From CF-96 sp036269455 (GTDB lineage: Bacteria; Chloroflexota; Dormibacteria; Aeolococcales; Aeolococcaceae): 13,305 nt of DNA. Below, piece by piece: positions 6,263 to 13,296 of the stretch. The notes under the pieces are model-generated. The model worked only from the letters and a program-made list of their open reading frames with translations, was not told where the DNA came from and made no database searches. The stretch lies in NCBI GenBank assembly GCA_036269455.1, contig DATARS010000227.1, positions 1-13,305 of the forward strand, in the 5' to 3' direction. A program made the position numbers and the translations under genes. Positions within the stretch are counted from its first letter, which is position 1. Each line of letters opens with the position of its first letter.

Positions 6263-7722
6263 CGCGCCGCGCTCATCGCCCGTGCAGTCTGCTCCTCCGG
6301 GAGGGGGAGCTGGATGCGGAAGGTGGCGCCGCCCCCGGGGGTGCGCTCGACGCCGATGCGGCCGCCGTGCGCCTGGACCACCGCCGCGGCGATGCTGAGG
6401 CCGAGACCGCTGCCGCCCTGGTCGCCGCTGCGGCCGGGGTCGGCGCGGTAGAAGCGCTCGAAGATGCGGCCCGCCTGGGCCGGTGGGATGCCCGGGCCGT
6501 GGTCGGCGACCTCGAGCACGGCGAGCCGTCCGTCGCGGCGCAGCACCACCTCGACGGGGGTGCCCGCGGGGGTGTGCACCAGCGCGTTGCGGAGCAGGTT
6601 GGAGAGCACCTGGCGGAGGCGCAGCTGGTCGCCGGCCACCACCAGCGGGGCGCTCACGCGCGAGCTGATGGCGCGGTCGCCGTCGGCGGCGCGGGCGTCG
6701 GCGCAGGCGTCGACGACGAGCGCCTCGAGGTCGACGGGACGGCTCTCGAGCGGCCGCCCCTGGTCGAGCCGGGCGAGCAGCAGGAGGTCGTCGACGAGGA
6801 TCCCCATGCGCTGGGTCTCCTCGTCGATGCGGCGCATCGCCATGGTCATGTCGTCGGGGGACATGTCGGGGGTGCGCCGGAGCAGCTCGGCATAGCCGCG
6901 CATCGAGGTGAGCGGGGTGCGCAGCTCGTGCGAGGCGTCGGAGACGAAGTGGCGCAGCCGCAGCTCGTTCGCCTCGCGCTCGGCGAACGCCTCCTCGAGC
7001 TGTCCGAGCATGGTGTTGAGGGCGAGCCCGAGGCGGCCGACCTCGGTGCGCTCGGTCGCCGGGGTCACCCGCTGGCTGAGGTCGCTCAGCACGATCGAGC
7101 GCGCCGTCGAACCGATGCGCTCGAGCGGGCGCAGCCCCCGGCGCACCAGCACCGCGGTGGCGAGCACCACCACCAGGGTGACGCCGCCGGCGATGCCGAG
7201 CTCGAGGAGCAGCAGCTGCTGCATCGTGGAGTCGACGTCGTCGAGCGGCACCCCGACCGCGACCAGGTCACCGGCGCCGGCCGAGCCGCCGTCGAGGACC
7301 TCGACGTAGAGCCGGAAGTGGTTGACCCCCCCCTGGCCGGCCACGGTGCTCAGCTGGGGGGACGAGGCACGGGTGCCGGTGAGCACCGGGGTCGCGGTGG
7401 CGTCGTCGGGGTAGTGGGCGAGCACCGCGCCCGAGGTGCTGAGCAGTGCACCGTAGGTGCCCGAGGGCAGCCCGACCGGCCCGGGACCGCCCGGACCACT
7501 CCCGTGGCCAGCTCCGCCGGGGCCGCCGTCGCCCGGCCGGCCGCCGAGCCCGGCCGAGGACAGCAGCGTCTGCTCGACCGAGCTGTGGCCGTCGATCAGC
7601 TGGCCGTCGACGCGCGAGAGCAGGAAGCTGCGCAGCGCCACGAAGGTGCCCGCGTCGGCCGCCACCAGCGCCAGGACGAAGAGCGGGCAGAGCGCGAGGA
7701 GCAGGCGCAGGCGGAGCGACAT
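6259..7722 (-). CDS. Sensor histidine kinase of the OmpR-partner class (MprB-like)
   Basis: A 487-residue membrane sensor kinase. Order of parts: first membrane helix (about 5-30), an external sensor region (about 32-168) containing a Gly/Pro-rich stretch at 58-84, second membrane helix (about 170-194), HAMP (about 195-247), dimerisation domain with the phospho-accepting H265 in SHELRTPLTS, and an ATPase domain with N-box NLLRNA (N375, N379), G1 box ADHGPGI (D407), F-box FERFYR (421-426) and G2 box GGSGLGL (436-442). All catalytic boxes are intact. The start at ATG 7722 is one base after the response regulator stop (TGAcATG), so the two are coupled; the longer in-frame extension would lie inside the regulator gene. 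The cognate partner is the upstream regulator. The signal is unknown; the neighbouring HtrA protease points to envelope stress. Confidence 0.95.
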   Translation of the reverse strand: MSLRLRLLLALCPLFVLALVAADAGTFVALRSFLLSRVDGQLIDGHSSVEQTLLSSAGLGGRPGDGGPGGAGHGSGPGGPGPVGLPSGTYGALLSTSGAVLAHYPDDATATPVLTGTRASSPQLSTVAGQGGVNHFRLYVEVLDGGSAGAGDLVAVGVPLDDVDSTMQQLLLLELGIAGGVTLVVVLATAVLVRRGLRPLERIGSTARSIVLSDLSQRVTPATERTEVGRLGLALNTMLGQLEEAFAEREANELRLRHFVSDASHELRTPLTSMRGYAELLRRTPDMSPDDMTMAMRRIDEETQRMGILVDDLLLLARLDQGRPLESRPVDLEALVVDACADARAADGDRAISSRVSAPLVVAGDQLRLRQVLSNLLRNALVHTPAGTPVEVVLRRDGRLAVLEVADHGPGIPPAQAGRIFERFYRADPGRSGDQGGSGLGLSIAAAVVQAHGGRIGVERTPGGGATFRIQLPLPEEQTARAMSAAR

Positions 7723-7723
7723 G

Positions 7724-8428
7724 TCAGGCGGTGCGGGGCACCCGGAGCACGTAGCCGACGCCGCGCACGGTGTGCACCAGCGCCGGGTCGGCCCAGTCGA
7801 TCTTGCGGCGCAGGTAGCTGATGTAGGTCTCCAGCACGCTGGCGTCGCCGCCGAAGTCGTAGTCCCAGACGTGGTCGAGGATCTGGGCACGCGAGAGCAC
7901 CCGGCCGGCGTTCATCAGCAGGTAGCGGAGCAGCCGGAACTCGGTGCGGGTGAGCTCGACCACCTGTCCGGCGCGGAGCACCTCGTGGGTGTCCTCGTCG
8001 AGCTCGAGGTCGGCGAGGGTGAGCCGCCGGGTCTCCTCCGCGACCGCCGGCTGATGGCGGCGCAGCACCACGCGGATCCGGGCGACCAGCTCCTCGATGC
8101 TGAAGGGCTTGGTGACATAGTCGTCGCCGCCGACGGTGAGGCCGCGCACCTTCTCCTCGGTGGCGTCACGGGCGGTGAGGAAGATCACCGGCACCCGCAG
8201 GCCGTCGGCGAAGAGCCGCTGCACCAGGCTGAAGCCGTCCTCGTCGGGCAGCCCGACATCGAGCACCACCAGCGCCGGACGGAACTCGAGCACGGCGGCT
8301 CGTGCGTCACGCGCGGTGGCCGCGGTCTGGACCGCGAACCCCTCGTAGCGCAGCGCCATCGCGACCAGGTCGGTGATCGACCGCTCGTCGTCGACCACCA
8401 GGATGCGGGTGAGGGTGACGTCCTCCAT
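7724..8428 (-). CDS. Response regulator, OmpR/PhoB family (MprA-like)
   Basis: A 234-residue two-domain transcription factor. The receiver domain (about 7-120) has the acidic pair D13-D14, phospho-acceptor D57 in VVLDVGLPDEDG, T85 and K107 (KPF), the full set needed for phosphotransfer. The winged-helix effector domain (about 133-230) ends with the usual recognition helix and wing, SVLETYISYLRRKID then VRGVGYVLR. It pairs with the kinase gene one base downstream. ATG 8428 has no good ribosome site; CATGAT lies eight bases upstream, which fits a leaderless transcript. GTG 8419 (codon 4) is possible, but GGAGG is only two bases from it. Five 11-bp repeats lie just upstream, so autoregulation is likely. 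Name and role by analogy to MprA rest on the HtrA neighbour and domain type, not on a tree. Confidence 0.95.
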   Translation of the reverse strand: MEDVTLTRILVVDDERSITDLVAMALRYEGFAVQTAATARDARAAVLEFRPALVVLDVGLPDEDGFSLVQRLFADGLRVPVIFLTARDATEEKVRGLTVGGDDYVTKPFSIEELVARIRVVLRRHQPAVAEETRRLTLADLELDEDTHEVLRAGQVVELTRTEFRLLRYLLMNAGRVLSRAQILDHVWDYDFGGDASVLETYISYLRRKIDWADPALVHTVRGVGYVLRVPRTA

Positions 8429-8436
8429 GAGCCCGC

Positions 8437-8503
8437 ATCATGGCGGACCGTCCTGGGAGGCGGCTGTGCGATTCCTGGGAGATCGCTCAGAGGCTCCTCA
8501 AAG
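8437..8503 (-). promoter_or_regulatory. Five phased 11-bp direct repeats and -10-like box before the response regulator gene
   Basis: Read on the minus strand from 8503 down, the units are CTTTGAGGAGC, CTCTGAGCGAT, CTCCCAGGAAT, CGCACAGCCGC and CTCCCAGGACG (ending at 8449), each exactly 11 bp. Three fit CTCNNAG fully; the first and the fourth have one mismatch each. Six bases after the last unit is CATGAT (8442-8437), then eight bases to ATG 8428. The last units cover the place of a -35 box, as expected for an activator that replaces it. The first unit overlaps the T-rich tail of the HtrA terminator. Confidence 0.75.
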
Positions 8504-8556
8504 AGAGACGGCCCGCCGATCCCCCGGGAGGAATGAGTCCCGGAGGCGGCGGGCCG
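8500..8556 (-). terminator. Intrinsic terminator of the HtrA gene
   Basis: On the minus strand, 28 bases after the HtrA stop, a long hairpin forms. A perfect 10-bp outer stem pairs 8556-8547 with 8518-8509 (CGGCCCGCCG and its complement). An inner 6-bp stem pairs 8543-8538 with 8529-8524. The right arm is followed directly by TCTCTCTTT (8508-8500). Stem, loop and T-rich tail are all in the right order for transcription leaving HtrA. It separates HtrA from the response regulator operon. Confidence 0.85.
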
Positions 8557-8584
8557 CAATGGAAGGGGAACGGGTTTGGCGGCC

Positions 8585-10066
8585 CTAGGCGGCCGGCGCG
8601 GACTGGCCCACGAGCTGGACGGTGGCGCTGTGCTGCTGGCCGTTCTGGTCGGTCCAGCCGATGCTGACCTTGTCGCCCGGCTTGGCGGCCTTGACCGCGG
8701 TGCTGAGCGTCGTGTACGAGCCGATCGTCTTGCCGGCGAAGGTGGTGATGACATCGCCGGCGACGAGGCCGGCGCTCTCGGCCGGGGTCCCCGGCGCGAC
8801 GCCCACCACCAGCGCGCCGCTGGTGACGCCCTGGCTGGTGCCGTCGGCGACCTCGACTCCGAGCAGCGCCTTCTGGGCCGAGGAGGTCGTGGGAGCGCCG
8901 CTGCCGTTGCGCAGCTGCGGGACGATGTTCATGGCGTCGCTGATCGGGATGGCGAAGCCCTGGGCCGAGGAGACGCCGCGGAAGCGGAAGCCGCGGCCGC
9001 TGCCCTGGGAGGCCGCGGTGTCCATGCCGATGACCTCGCCCGCGGAGTTGACCAGCGGGCCGCCGGAGTCGCCGGGCAGCACGTTGGCGTCGACCTGGAT
9101 GAGGTTGCTCAGGGTCTCGGGGTTCGCCCCGGTGTCGTCGGTCGCGGTGATCTGCTGGCCGGTCGCGACCACCTGGCCGGCGGCCACCGCCGGCATGCCG
9201 TTGCGGCCCAGGGCGTTGCCGATGGCGAGGATGGGATCGCCGACCTTCAGGGTCGAGGGATCGCCGATCTTCACGGTGCTGAGGTTGGAGGCGCCCTGGA
9301 GCTGGAGCAGCGCGACGTCGTCGGTGGGATCGGTCCCGACCACGGTGACGCCGTAGGTCCTGTTGCCGGTGACGGTGCGGGCGGTGACCCGGACCGCGCC
9401 CTGGATGACGTGGTTGTTGGTCAGCACCTGGCCGCCGGAGGTGATCACCATCCCGGTGCCCTCGGCGGTGCCGTCGGACATCACCGAGATGATGTCGACC
9501 ACTCCGGGATCGACCTTGGCGGCGATCGCGTTGGCGTCGATGCTCGACGACCCGGTCGACGAGGACCCCGTCGAGCCCGACGACCCGGACGAGCCGGCGC
9601 CGCCGGGGAGGGGGTTCTGGCCGGAGATGCCGCCCCCGTTGCCGCCGAAGAAGCGCCCGAAGGGGTTCTGCTGCGGCTGGCTGGGGGCCACGCCGGTCGA
9701 GGTGTCGGTGGTGCCGCCGCTGCGGTTGCCGACGGTGCCCATCACCACCGCGCCGGCGATGCCGCCGACGATCAGCGCGGCGCCGAAGGCCATGGCGAGG
9801 CTGCGCCGCGCCGGAGGCGCGGGTGGCATGCCGCCCGCGGACGGGCCCCAGTTCGCCTGCGGCCAGGCGGGCGGGAGCGCCGAGGGGGGCGGACCCCAGG
9901 CCGCGGCGGCCGGGGGCTCCGTCGACCAGGGCTGGGGCGCCGCAAACTCCGGCGCGTGCTCGGGCGTGGAACCGCCCGGAAGGCCGCCGATCTCCCCCGG
10001 GGTCGGGGCGCCGACCTCCGGGTGGGTCTCACCGGAGGCGGGATCCGGCATCAGGGGGGTGTCCAT
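8585..10066 (-). CDS. HtrA/DegP-like trypsin-family serine protease with one PDZ domain (PepD-like)
   Basis: A 493-residue membrane-anchored S1C protease for surveillance of extracytoplasmic proteins. A long Pro/Ala/Trp-rich cytoplasmic tail (1-87) ends in ARR, then comes a single membrane helix (about 89-111) and a Gly/Ser-rich external linker (about 112-175, with a GSS repeat). The protease domain (about 177-388) has the complete triad: H219 in TNNHV, D250 before VALL, S334 in GDSGGP. A C-terminal PDZ domain follows (about 400-488). This order matches mycobacterial PepD/HtrA proteins. ATG 10066 has GAGG eight bases upstream and lies 34 bp after the P450 stop on the same strand, so read-through from the oxygenase operon is possible. 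A clear terminator follows the gene. The adjacent two-component genes suggest a shared stress role. Confidence 0.95.
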   Translation of the reverse strand: MDTPLMPDPASGETHPEVGAPTPGEIGGLPGGSTPEHAPEFAAPQPWSTEPPAAAAWGPPPSALPPAWPQANWGPSAGGMPPAPPARRSLAMAFGAALIVGGIAGAVVMGTVGNRSGGTTDTSTGVAPSQPQQNPFGRFFGGNGGGISGQNPLPGGAGSSGSSGSTGSSSTGSSSIDANAIAAKVDPGVVDIISVMSDGTAEGTGMVITSGGQVLTNNHVIQGAVRVTARTVTGNRTYGVTVVGTDPTDDVALLQLQGASNLSTVKIGDPSTLKVGDPILAIGNALGRNGMPAVAAGQVVATGQQITATDDTGANPETLSNLIQVDANVLPGDSGGPLVNSAGEVIGMDTAASQGSGRGFRFRGVSSAQGFAIPISDAMNIVPQLRNGSGAPTTSSAQKALLGVEVADGTSQGVTSGALVVGVAPGTPAESAGLVAGDVITTFAGKTIGSYTTLSTAVKAAKPGDKVSIGWTDQNGQQHSATVQLVGQSAPAA

Positions 10067-10100
10067 GCCGCCATCCTCGGCCCCCCGCCTTTCATTCCCG

Positions 10101-11387
10101 TTACAGCGGCTGCGGGCTCCAGGGACCGGCCGGGGTGAAGCGCACCGGCAGCCGTTTGATGCCGTTCATGAAGTTGCCGGCGAGGTACCGGGGCTCGCCC
10201 GCCTCGATGTCACCGACGCGGTGGAGCATCTCGTCGAAGATGGCGCGGAGCTCGGCGCGGGCCAGCGAGAAGCCGAGGCAGAAGTGCGGGCCGCCCCCGC
10301 CGAAGCCGACGTGCGGGTTGGGGTGGCGGAGGATGTCGAAGCGGCCGGGATCCGCGAACACCCGTTCGTCGCGGTTCGCCGAGGAGTAGAAGAGCACGAC
10401 CTTGTCGCCCTCGGCGACGTGCCGGCCGCGCAGCTCGACGTCGCGGGTGGCGGTGCGCCGGAATGTCATCACCGGCGTGGCCCAGCGCAGGATCTCGTCG
10501 ATGGCGCCGTCGATGCGGCCGCTGAAGTCCTCCATGAGCAGCCGGCGCTGCTCGGGGTGGAGGGTGAGCAGCCGGACCCCGTGGCTGATGGTGTGCCGGG
10601 TGGTGTCGTTGCCGGCGACGTTGAGGAGCACGAAGAAGGCGCCGATCTCCTCGTCGCTGAGCCGGTCGCCCTCGACCTCGGCCTGGACCAGCGCGGTCAT
10701 CAGGTCGTCGGCGGGATGGCCGCGCCGTTCCTCGGCCATCCGCAGGGCGACGCCGGTGAGGGTGAGCAGCGCGTGGTAGGTGAGCTCGATCGGCTCGCGG
10801 TCGCCGAGCAGCTCGGCATCGTTCCAGCCGACCATCTCGTTGGCCGCGACCGCGACCGCCTCGCGATCGCCTGCGGAGACACCGAGCATGTCGGAGAGCG
10901 TGAGCACCGGCAGCCGCTCGGCGACCTGCGCCACCAGGTCGCACTCGCCCAGGGGCGCGAGCTCGTTGACCAGGGTGCGGGCGTGGACGCGGATCTGCTC
11001 CTCGATGCGCGCCACCTGGCGCATGGTGAAGGCGGAGGCGACGAGCCGGCGAAGCTTCACGTGTCTGGGCGCGTCCATGATCAGGAAGGACGAGGCGGCC
11101 TCGGCGATCTCCAGGGGGATGTCCTCGAACATCACCCCGCCGCCCGAGCAGAAGGTCTGCGGGTCCTTGCTGACGGCGACGATGTCCTCGTGGAGCACCA
11201 CCGCCCAGTAGCCGGGGTCGACGCTGTCCTGGGGGACCAGGCCGCCCTCGGCGGGACGGTGCCAGGAGACCGGCCGCTCGCGGCGCAGCAGCGCGAACGA
11301 CCGTTCACGCTCCTCGGGGGCCTGCGCCCAGAAGGCGGTCGAGGAGACGTCGAGGTCGTCGTGAACCCGCGTGGCGGAGGTCTGCAC
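10101..11387 (-). CDS. Cytochrome P450, CYP125/CYP142/CYP124-like
   Basis: A 428-residue soluble bacterial P450 monooxygenase that needs a ferredoxin and reductase. Key parts: I-helix AGNDTT (258-263), ExxR as E298-I-L-R301, meander and heme loop FGGGGPHFCLG with heme-ligating C370. Segments such as NEMVGWNDAE, NVAGNDTTRHTISHG, DEILRWATPV, RSAN-like YSSANRDE and NPNPHVGFGGGGPH resemble CYP125, CYP142 and CYP124, which oxidise the tail of cholesterol or methyl-branched lipids. The substrate here is therefore probably a steroid- or terpenoid-like molecule, by analogy only. GTG 11387 is chosen because GGGAGGG lies nine bases upstream; the frame could extend to GTG 11444, adding 19 residues without family likeness. 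It lies 74 bp after the oxygenase beta gene on the same strand and probably shares its transcript. Confidence 0.95.
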   Translation of the reverse strand: MQTSATRVHDDLDVSSTAFWAQAPEERERSFALLRRERPVSWHRPAEGGLVPQDSVDPGYWAVVLHEDIVAVSKDPQTFCSGGGVMFEDIPLEIAEAASSFLIMDAPRHVKLRRLVASAFTMRQVARIEEQIRVHARTLVNELAPLGECDLVAQVAERLPVLTLSDMLGVSAGDREAVAVAANEMVGWNDAELLGDREPIELTYHALLTLTGVALRMAEERRGHPADDLMTALVQAEVEGDRLSDEEIGAFFVLLNVAGNDTTRHTISHGVRLLTLHPEQRRLLMEDFSGRIDGAIDEILRWATPVMTFRRTATRDVELRGRHVAEGDKVVLFYSSANRDERVFADPGRFDILRHPNPHVGFGGGGPHFCLGFSLARAELRAIFDEMLHRVGDIEAGEPRYLAGNFMNGIKRLPVRFTPAGPWSPQPL

Positions 11388-11461
11388 CGGTGCCTGCCCT
11401 CCCGTGCCCGTGACGGCGGGCGCCAATCTTGACAAACGACGCACGCGACCCGCCGGCCGGG

Positions 11462-11947
11462 TCAGATCAGGAACGCGAGCGTGTGCAGCGCCCGGTCGGC
11501 CTCGACGAGCAGGACCGTCTTCGCCGCCATCCGCCAGCCCTCGTCGGTGCGCCGCAGCCGGTACTCACAGCGCCCCGCCCACATGGTGAGCCCGCGCTCT
11601 CGCGACTCGGCGACGAGGAAGTTCGCCCCGGCCAGCACGTCGCCGTCGCGCTCGCCGAGCAGCTCGACGTTGGAGACGAGGCGGCGCAGCCGCGACGGCG
11701 GCGCCTGGGCGTGGCGCTTGCCGGTCTCGAGCTGGCGCACCCGCAGGCCGATGCGCGAGCGGTTGTCGTGGATGATCGACATCTGGGTCATCGGGTCGGT
11801 GGTGTCGGCTGCGGGGACCCAGTAGACGCCGTCGTCGGTCCAGAGCGCCTCCCAGCCCTGGTAGTCGTGCTCGTCGGCGAGCCGCGCCTCGTGGAAGAGA
11901 AACCGCTCGACCTCGCGGAGCAGCTCGACGTCGACCGCGGCGCTCAC
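11462..11947 (-). CDS. Ring-hydroxylating dioxygenase, small (beta) subunit
   Basis: A 161-residue protein of the ring_hydroxyl_B/NTF2-like fold, the structural partner of the Rieske alpha subunit in alpha3beta3 enzymes. Recognisable conserved stretches are FLFHEARLADEHDYQGWEAL (17-36), a following DDGVYWVP, IIHDNRSRIGLRVRQLETG (58-76), PPSRLRRLVSNV (83-94) and MWAGRCEYRLRR (122-133). The length is close to the usual 160-190 residues. GTG 11947 overlaps the alpha stop codon (GTGA at 11947-11944), so the two subunits are translationally coupled, as expected for a fixed ratio. Extensions to earlier in-frame starts would run inside the alpha gene and are rejected. No catalytic metal site is expected in this subunit. 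Confidence 0.93.
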   Translation of the reverse strand: MSAAVDVELLREVERFLFHEARLADEHDYQGWEALWTDDGVYWVPAADTTDPMTQMSIIHDNRSRIGLRVRQLETGKRHAQAPPSRLRRLVSNVELLGERDGDVLAGANFLVAESRERGLTMWAGRCEYRLRRTDEGWRMAAKTVLLVEADRALHTLAFLI

Positions 11948-13203
11948 GGCTGCGCCATCAGCCGGCGGTAGTGCCGCCAGATCGCCCGCTGCGGCACCTC
12001 GTCGGTGGCGTCGCCGATGAGCAGCCCGTTCTCGTCGAGGCGCTCGCGGTGGAGCCCGCGCCGCAGCATCAGCCACTCCGGCCGGCGCACCCGCACGCCG
12101 CGCTGGTTGCGCTCGTACATGTCGGAGTCGTCGGCGAGCAGCATCCCCGCCGGTCCGACCGAGCCGATCGTCTGCTGCAGCATGCGCCGGTTCACGTCCG
12201 GCGCGCCCTTCAGCTGCAGCGCGGTGACGTGCTGCACGGTGTCGTCGACGGCGAGCGGCTGGAGCACGAAGAGCTGGATCTCGGCGATGAAGAGGTTGGG
12301 GAAGACCATCACGTGCGGCGAGCCGTCGATCATCAGCTCGGTGGCCCGCGCCTCGCCATGGGCACGGTTCATCGCATCCACATATCCCGGGATCCTGTCG
12401 ACGGTCGTCCCGAACCAGCCCATCGGCTCAGCAATGCGGCGGAACTCGGGACGCAGGTCGTTCTCGGTGTGGCCCCCGCCGAGATCCCGGCACACCGCCG
12501 TGGACTGGTCGCCGTAGAGATCGCCGATTCCGCTCTTGGCCACCGAGAAGATCGAGGCGTGGACGAACTGCGGGTGGTAGCCGTCCGTCTCGTTCTCCAT
12601 CAGCATCTTCCAGTTGGCCTTCACCTTGTGGTGAAGCCAGTTGGCGGTCAGCTCGATCTCGCCGTCGGGGGCGAGCGCGACCAGCCGGTCGAACGCCTCA
12701 CGGGCGTCACCGAGATGCTCGAGCAGCGACGGGCCGTCGTCGGCGAAGGAGCCGAACACGAAGCCCTTGTACTGCTCGCAGCGGTTGACCCGGCCGAGCC
12801 CCAGCGACGCCTTCAGCTCGCCGCCGCCGTAGCCACTGGAGAACGGGTACCCGAGCAGCTTGCCCGTGTTGGCGAAGGTCCAGCCGTGGTACGGACAACG
12901 GAACGCGCTGGAGTTCCCGCGCGGGGCGTCGCAGACGATGTTGCCCCTGTGCGTGCAGCGGTTCTGCAGCAGGTGGACCTCGCCCCGCTTGTCGCGGGTC
13001 ATGATCACCGACTGGGGCCCGATCGCCTTGACCACGTAGTCGTTGGGCTCCGGCACCTCGGAGACGTGGCCGACGAACACCCACGTGCGGTACCAGATCC
13101 TCTCCAGCTCGAGCCGGAAGAGATCGGCGTCGGTGTACAGCGAGCCGTGGATCCGGTCGGGCTCGATCAGCTGGTCGAGGTCGTGTGCCGTGGTGATGCT
13201 CAC
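11944..13203 (-). CDS. Rieske non-heme iron ring-hydroxylating dioxygenase, large (alpha) subunit
   Basis: A 419-residue catalytic subunit. The Rieske [2Fe-2S] motif is intact: C83-x-H85 and C103-x2-H106, with TH and PYHGW around the ligands. The mononuclear iron site shows N204-E-T-D207-G-Y-H210-x4-H215, with the third ligand from the Asp group at 358-361 (LLADDSDMYER). D207 is the bridging Asp that carries electrons between neighbouring subunits in this family. Such enzymes hydroxylate aromatic or other hydrophobic rings using electrons from a ferredoxin and reductase. A beta subunit follows by four-base overlap. GTG 13203 has GGGAG eight bases upstream. A promoter-like region with repeats precedes it. 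The substrate cannot be read from sequence; the CYP125-like neighbour makes a steroid or terpenoid route possible. No ferredoxin gene is present in the window. Confidence 0.95.
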   Translation of the reverse strand: MSITTAHDLDQLIEPDRIHGSLYTDADLFRLELERIWYRTWVFVGHVSEVPEPNDYVVKAIGPQSVIMTRDKRGEVHLLQNRCTHRGNIVCDAPRGNSSAFRCPYHGWTFANTGKLLGYPFSSGYGGGELKASLGLGRVNRCEQYKGFVFGSFADDGPSLLEHLGDAREAFDRLVALAPDGEIELTANWLHHKVKANWKMLMENETDGYHPQFVHASIFSVAKSGIGDLYGDQSTAVCRDLGGGHTENDLRPEFRRIAEPMGWFGTTVDRIPGYVDAMNRAHGEARATELMIDGSPHVMVFPNLFIAEIQLFVLQPLAVDDTVQHVTALQLKGAPDVNRRMLQQTIGSVGPAGMLLADDSDMYERNQRGVRVRRPEWLMLRRGLHRERLDENGLLIGDATDEVPQRAIWRHYRRLMAQP

Positions 13204-13228
13204 TGTCGGGGCTCCCTGCTCGTCGGGC

Positions 13229-13273
13229 CTCTGATCCTACAGAGCGTCCGCACAAATTGTCCATGGTTGTCCA
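13229..13273 (-). promoter_or_regulatory. Promoter of the oxygenase operon with operator-like repeats
   Basis: On the minus strand TGGACA (13263-13258, five of six to the -35 consensus) is 18 bp from TAGGAT (13239-13234, four of six to the -10 consensus). CTCTG and CAGAG flank the -10 box symmetrically (13229-13244), an inverted repeat that a repressor could use. TTGTCCA occurs twice on the plus strand, at 13257-13263 and 13267-13273, ten bases or one helical turn apart, with one copy covering the -35 box. Confidence 0.55.
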
Positions 13274-13275
13274 GC

Positions 13276-13296
13276 GCCGCGGGGAGCTACCGCGGC
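13276..13296. repeat. 7-bp inverted repeat near the right edge
   Basis: GCCGCGG at 13276-13282 and CCGCGGC at 13290-13296 form a perfect stem with a seven-base loop. No T-run follows within the visible bases on the minus strand, and the plus strand ends too soon to tell. It may be the end of a neighbouring unit or chance in GC-rich DNA. Confidence 0.25.

Noticed and set aside
7206..7221. GCAGCAGCTGCTGC palindrome inside the histidine kinase gene
   Set aside because: It falls in the codons for a Gln/Leu-rich stretch at the second membrane helix and is explained by coding.
8576..10138. A 520-codon plus-strand frame opposite HtrA, and a 689-codon one at 9363-11432
   Set aside because: Both are antisense to genes with intact catalytic motifs (HtrA triad, P450 heme loop) and show only composition-driven sequence.
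11429..11434. TTGACA on the plus strand as a -35 box
   Set aside because: No -10 box at the right distance and no plus-strand gene downstream.
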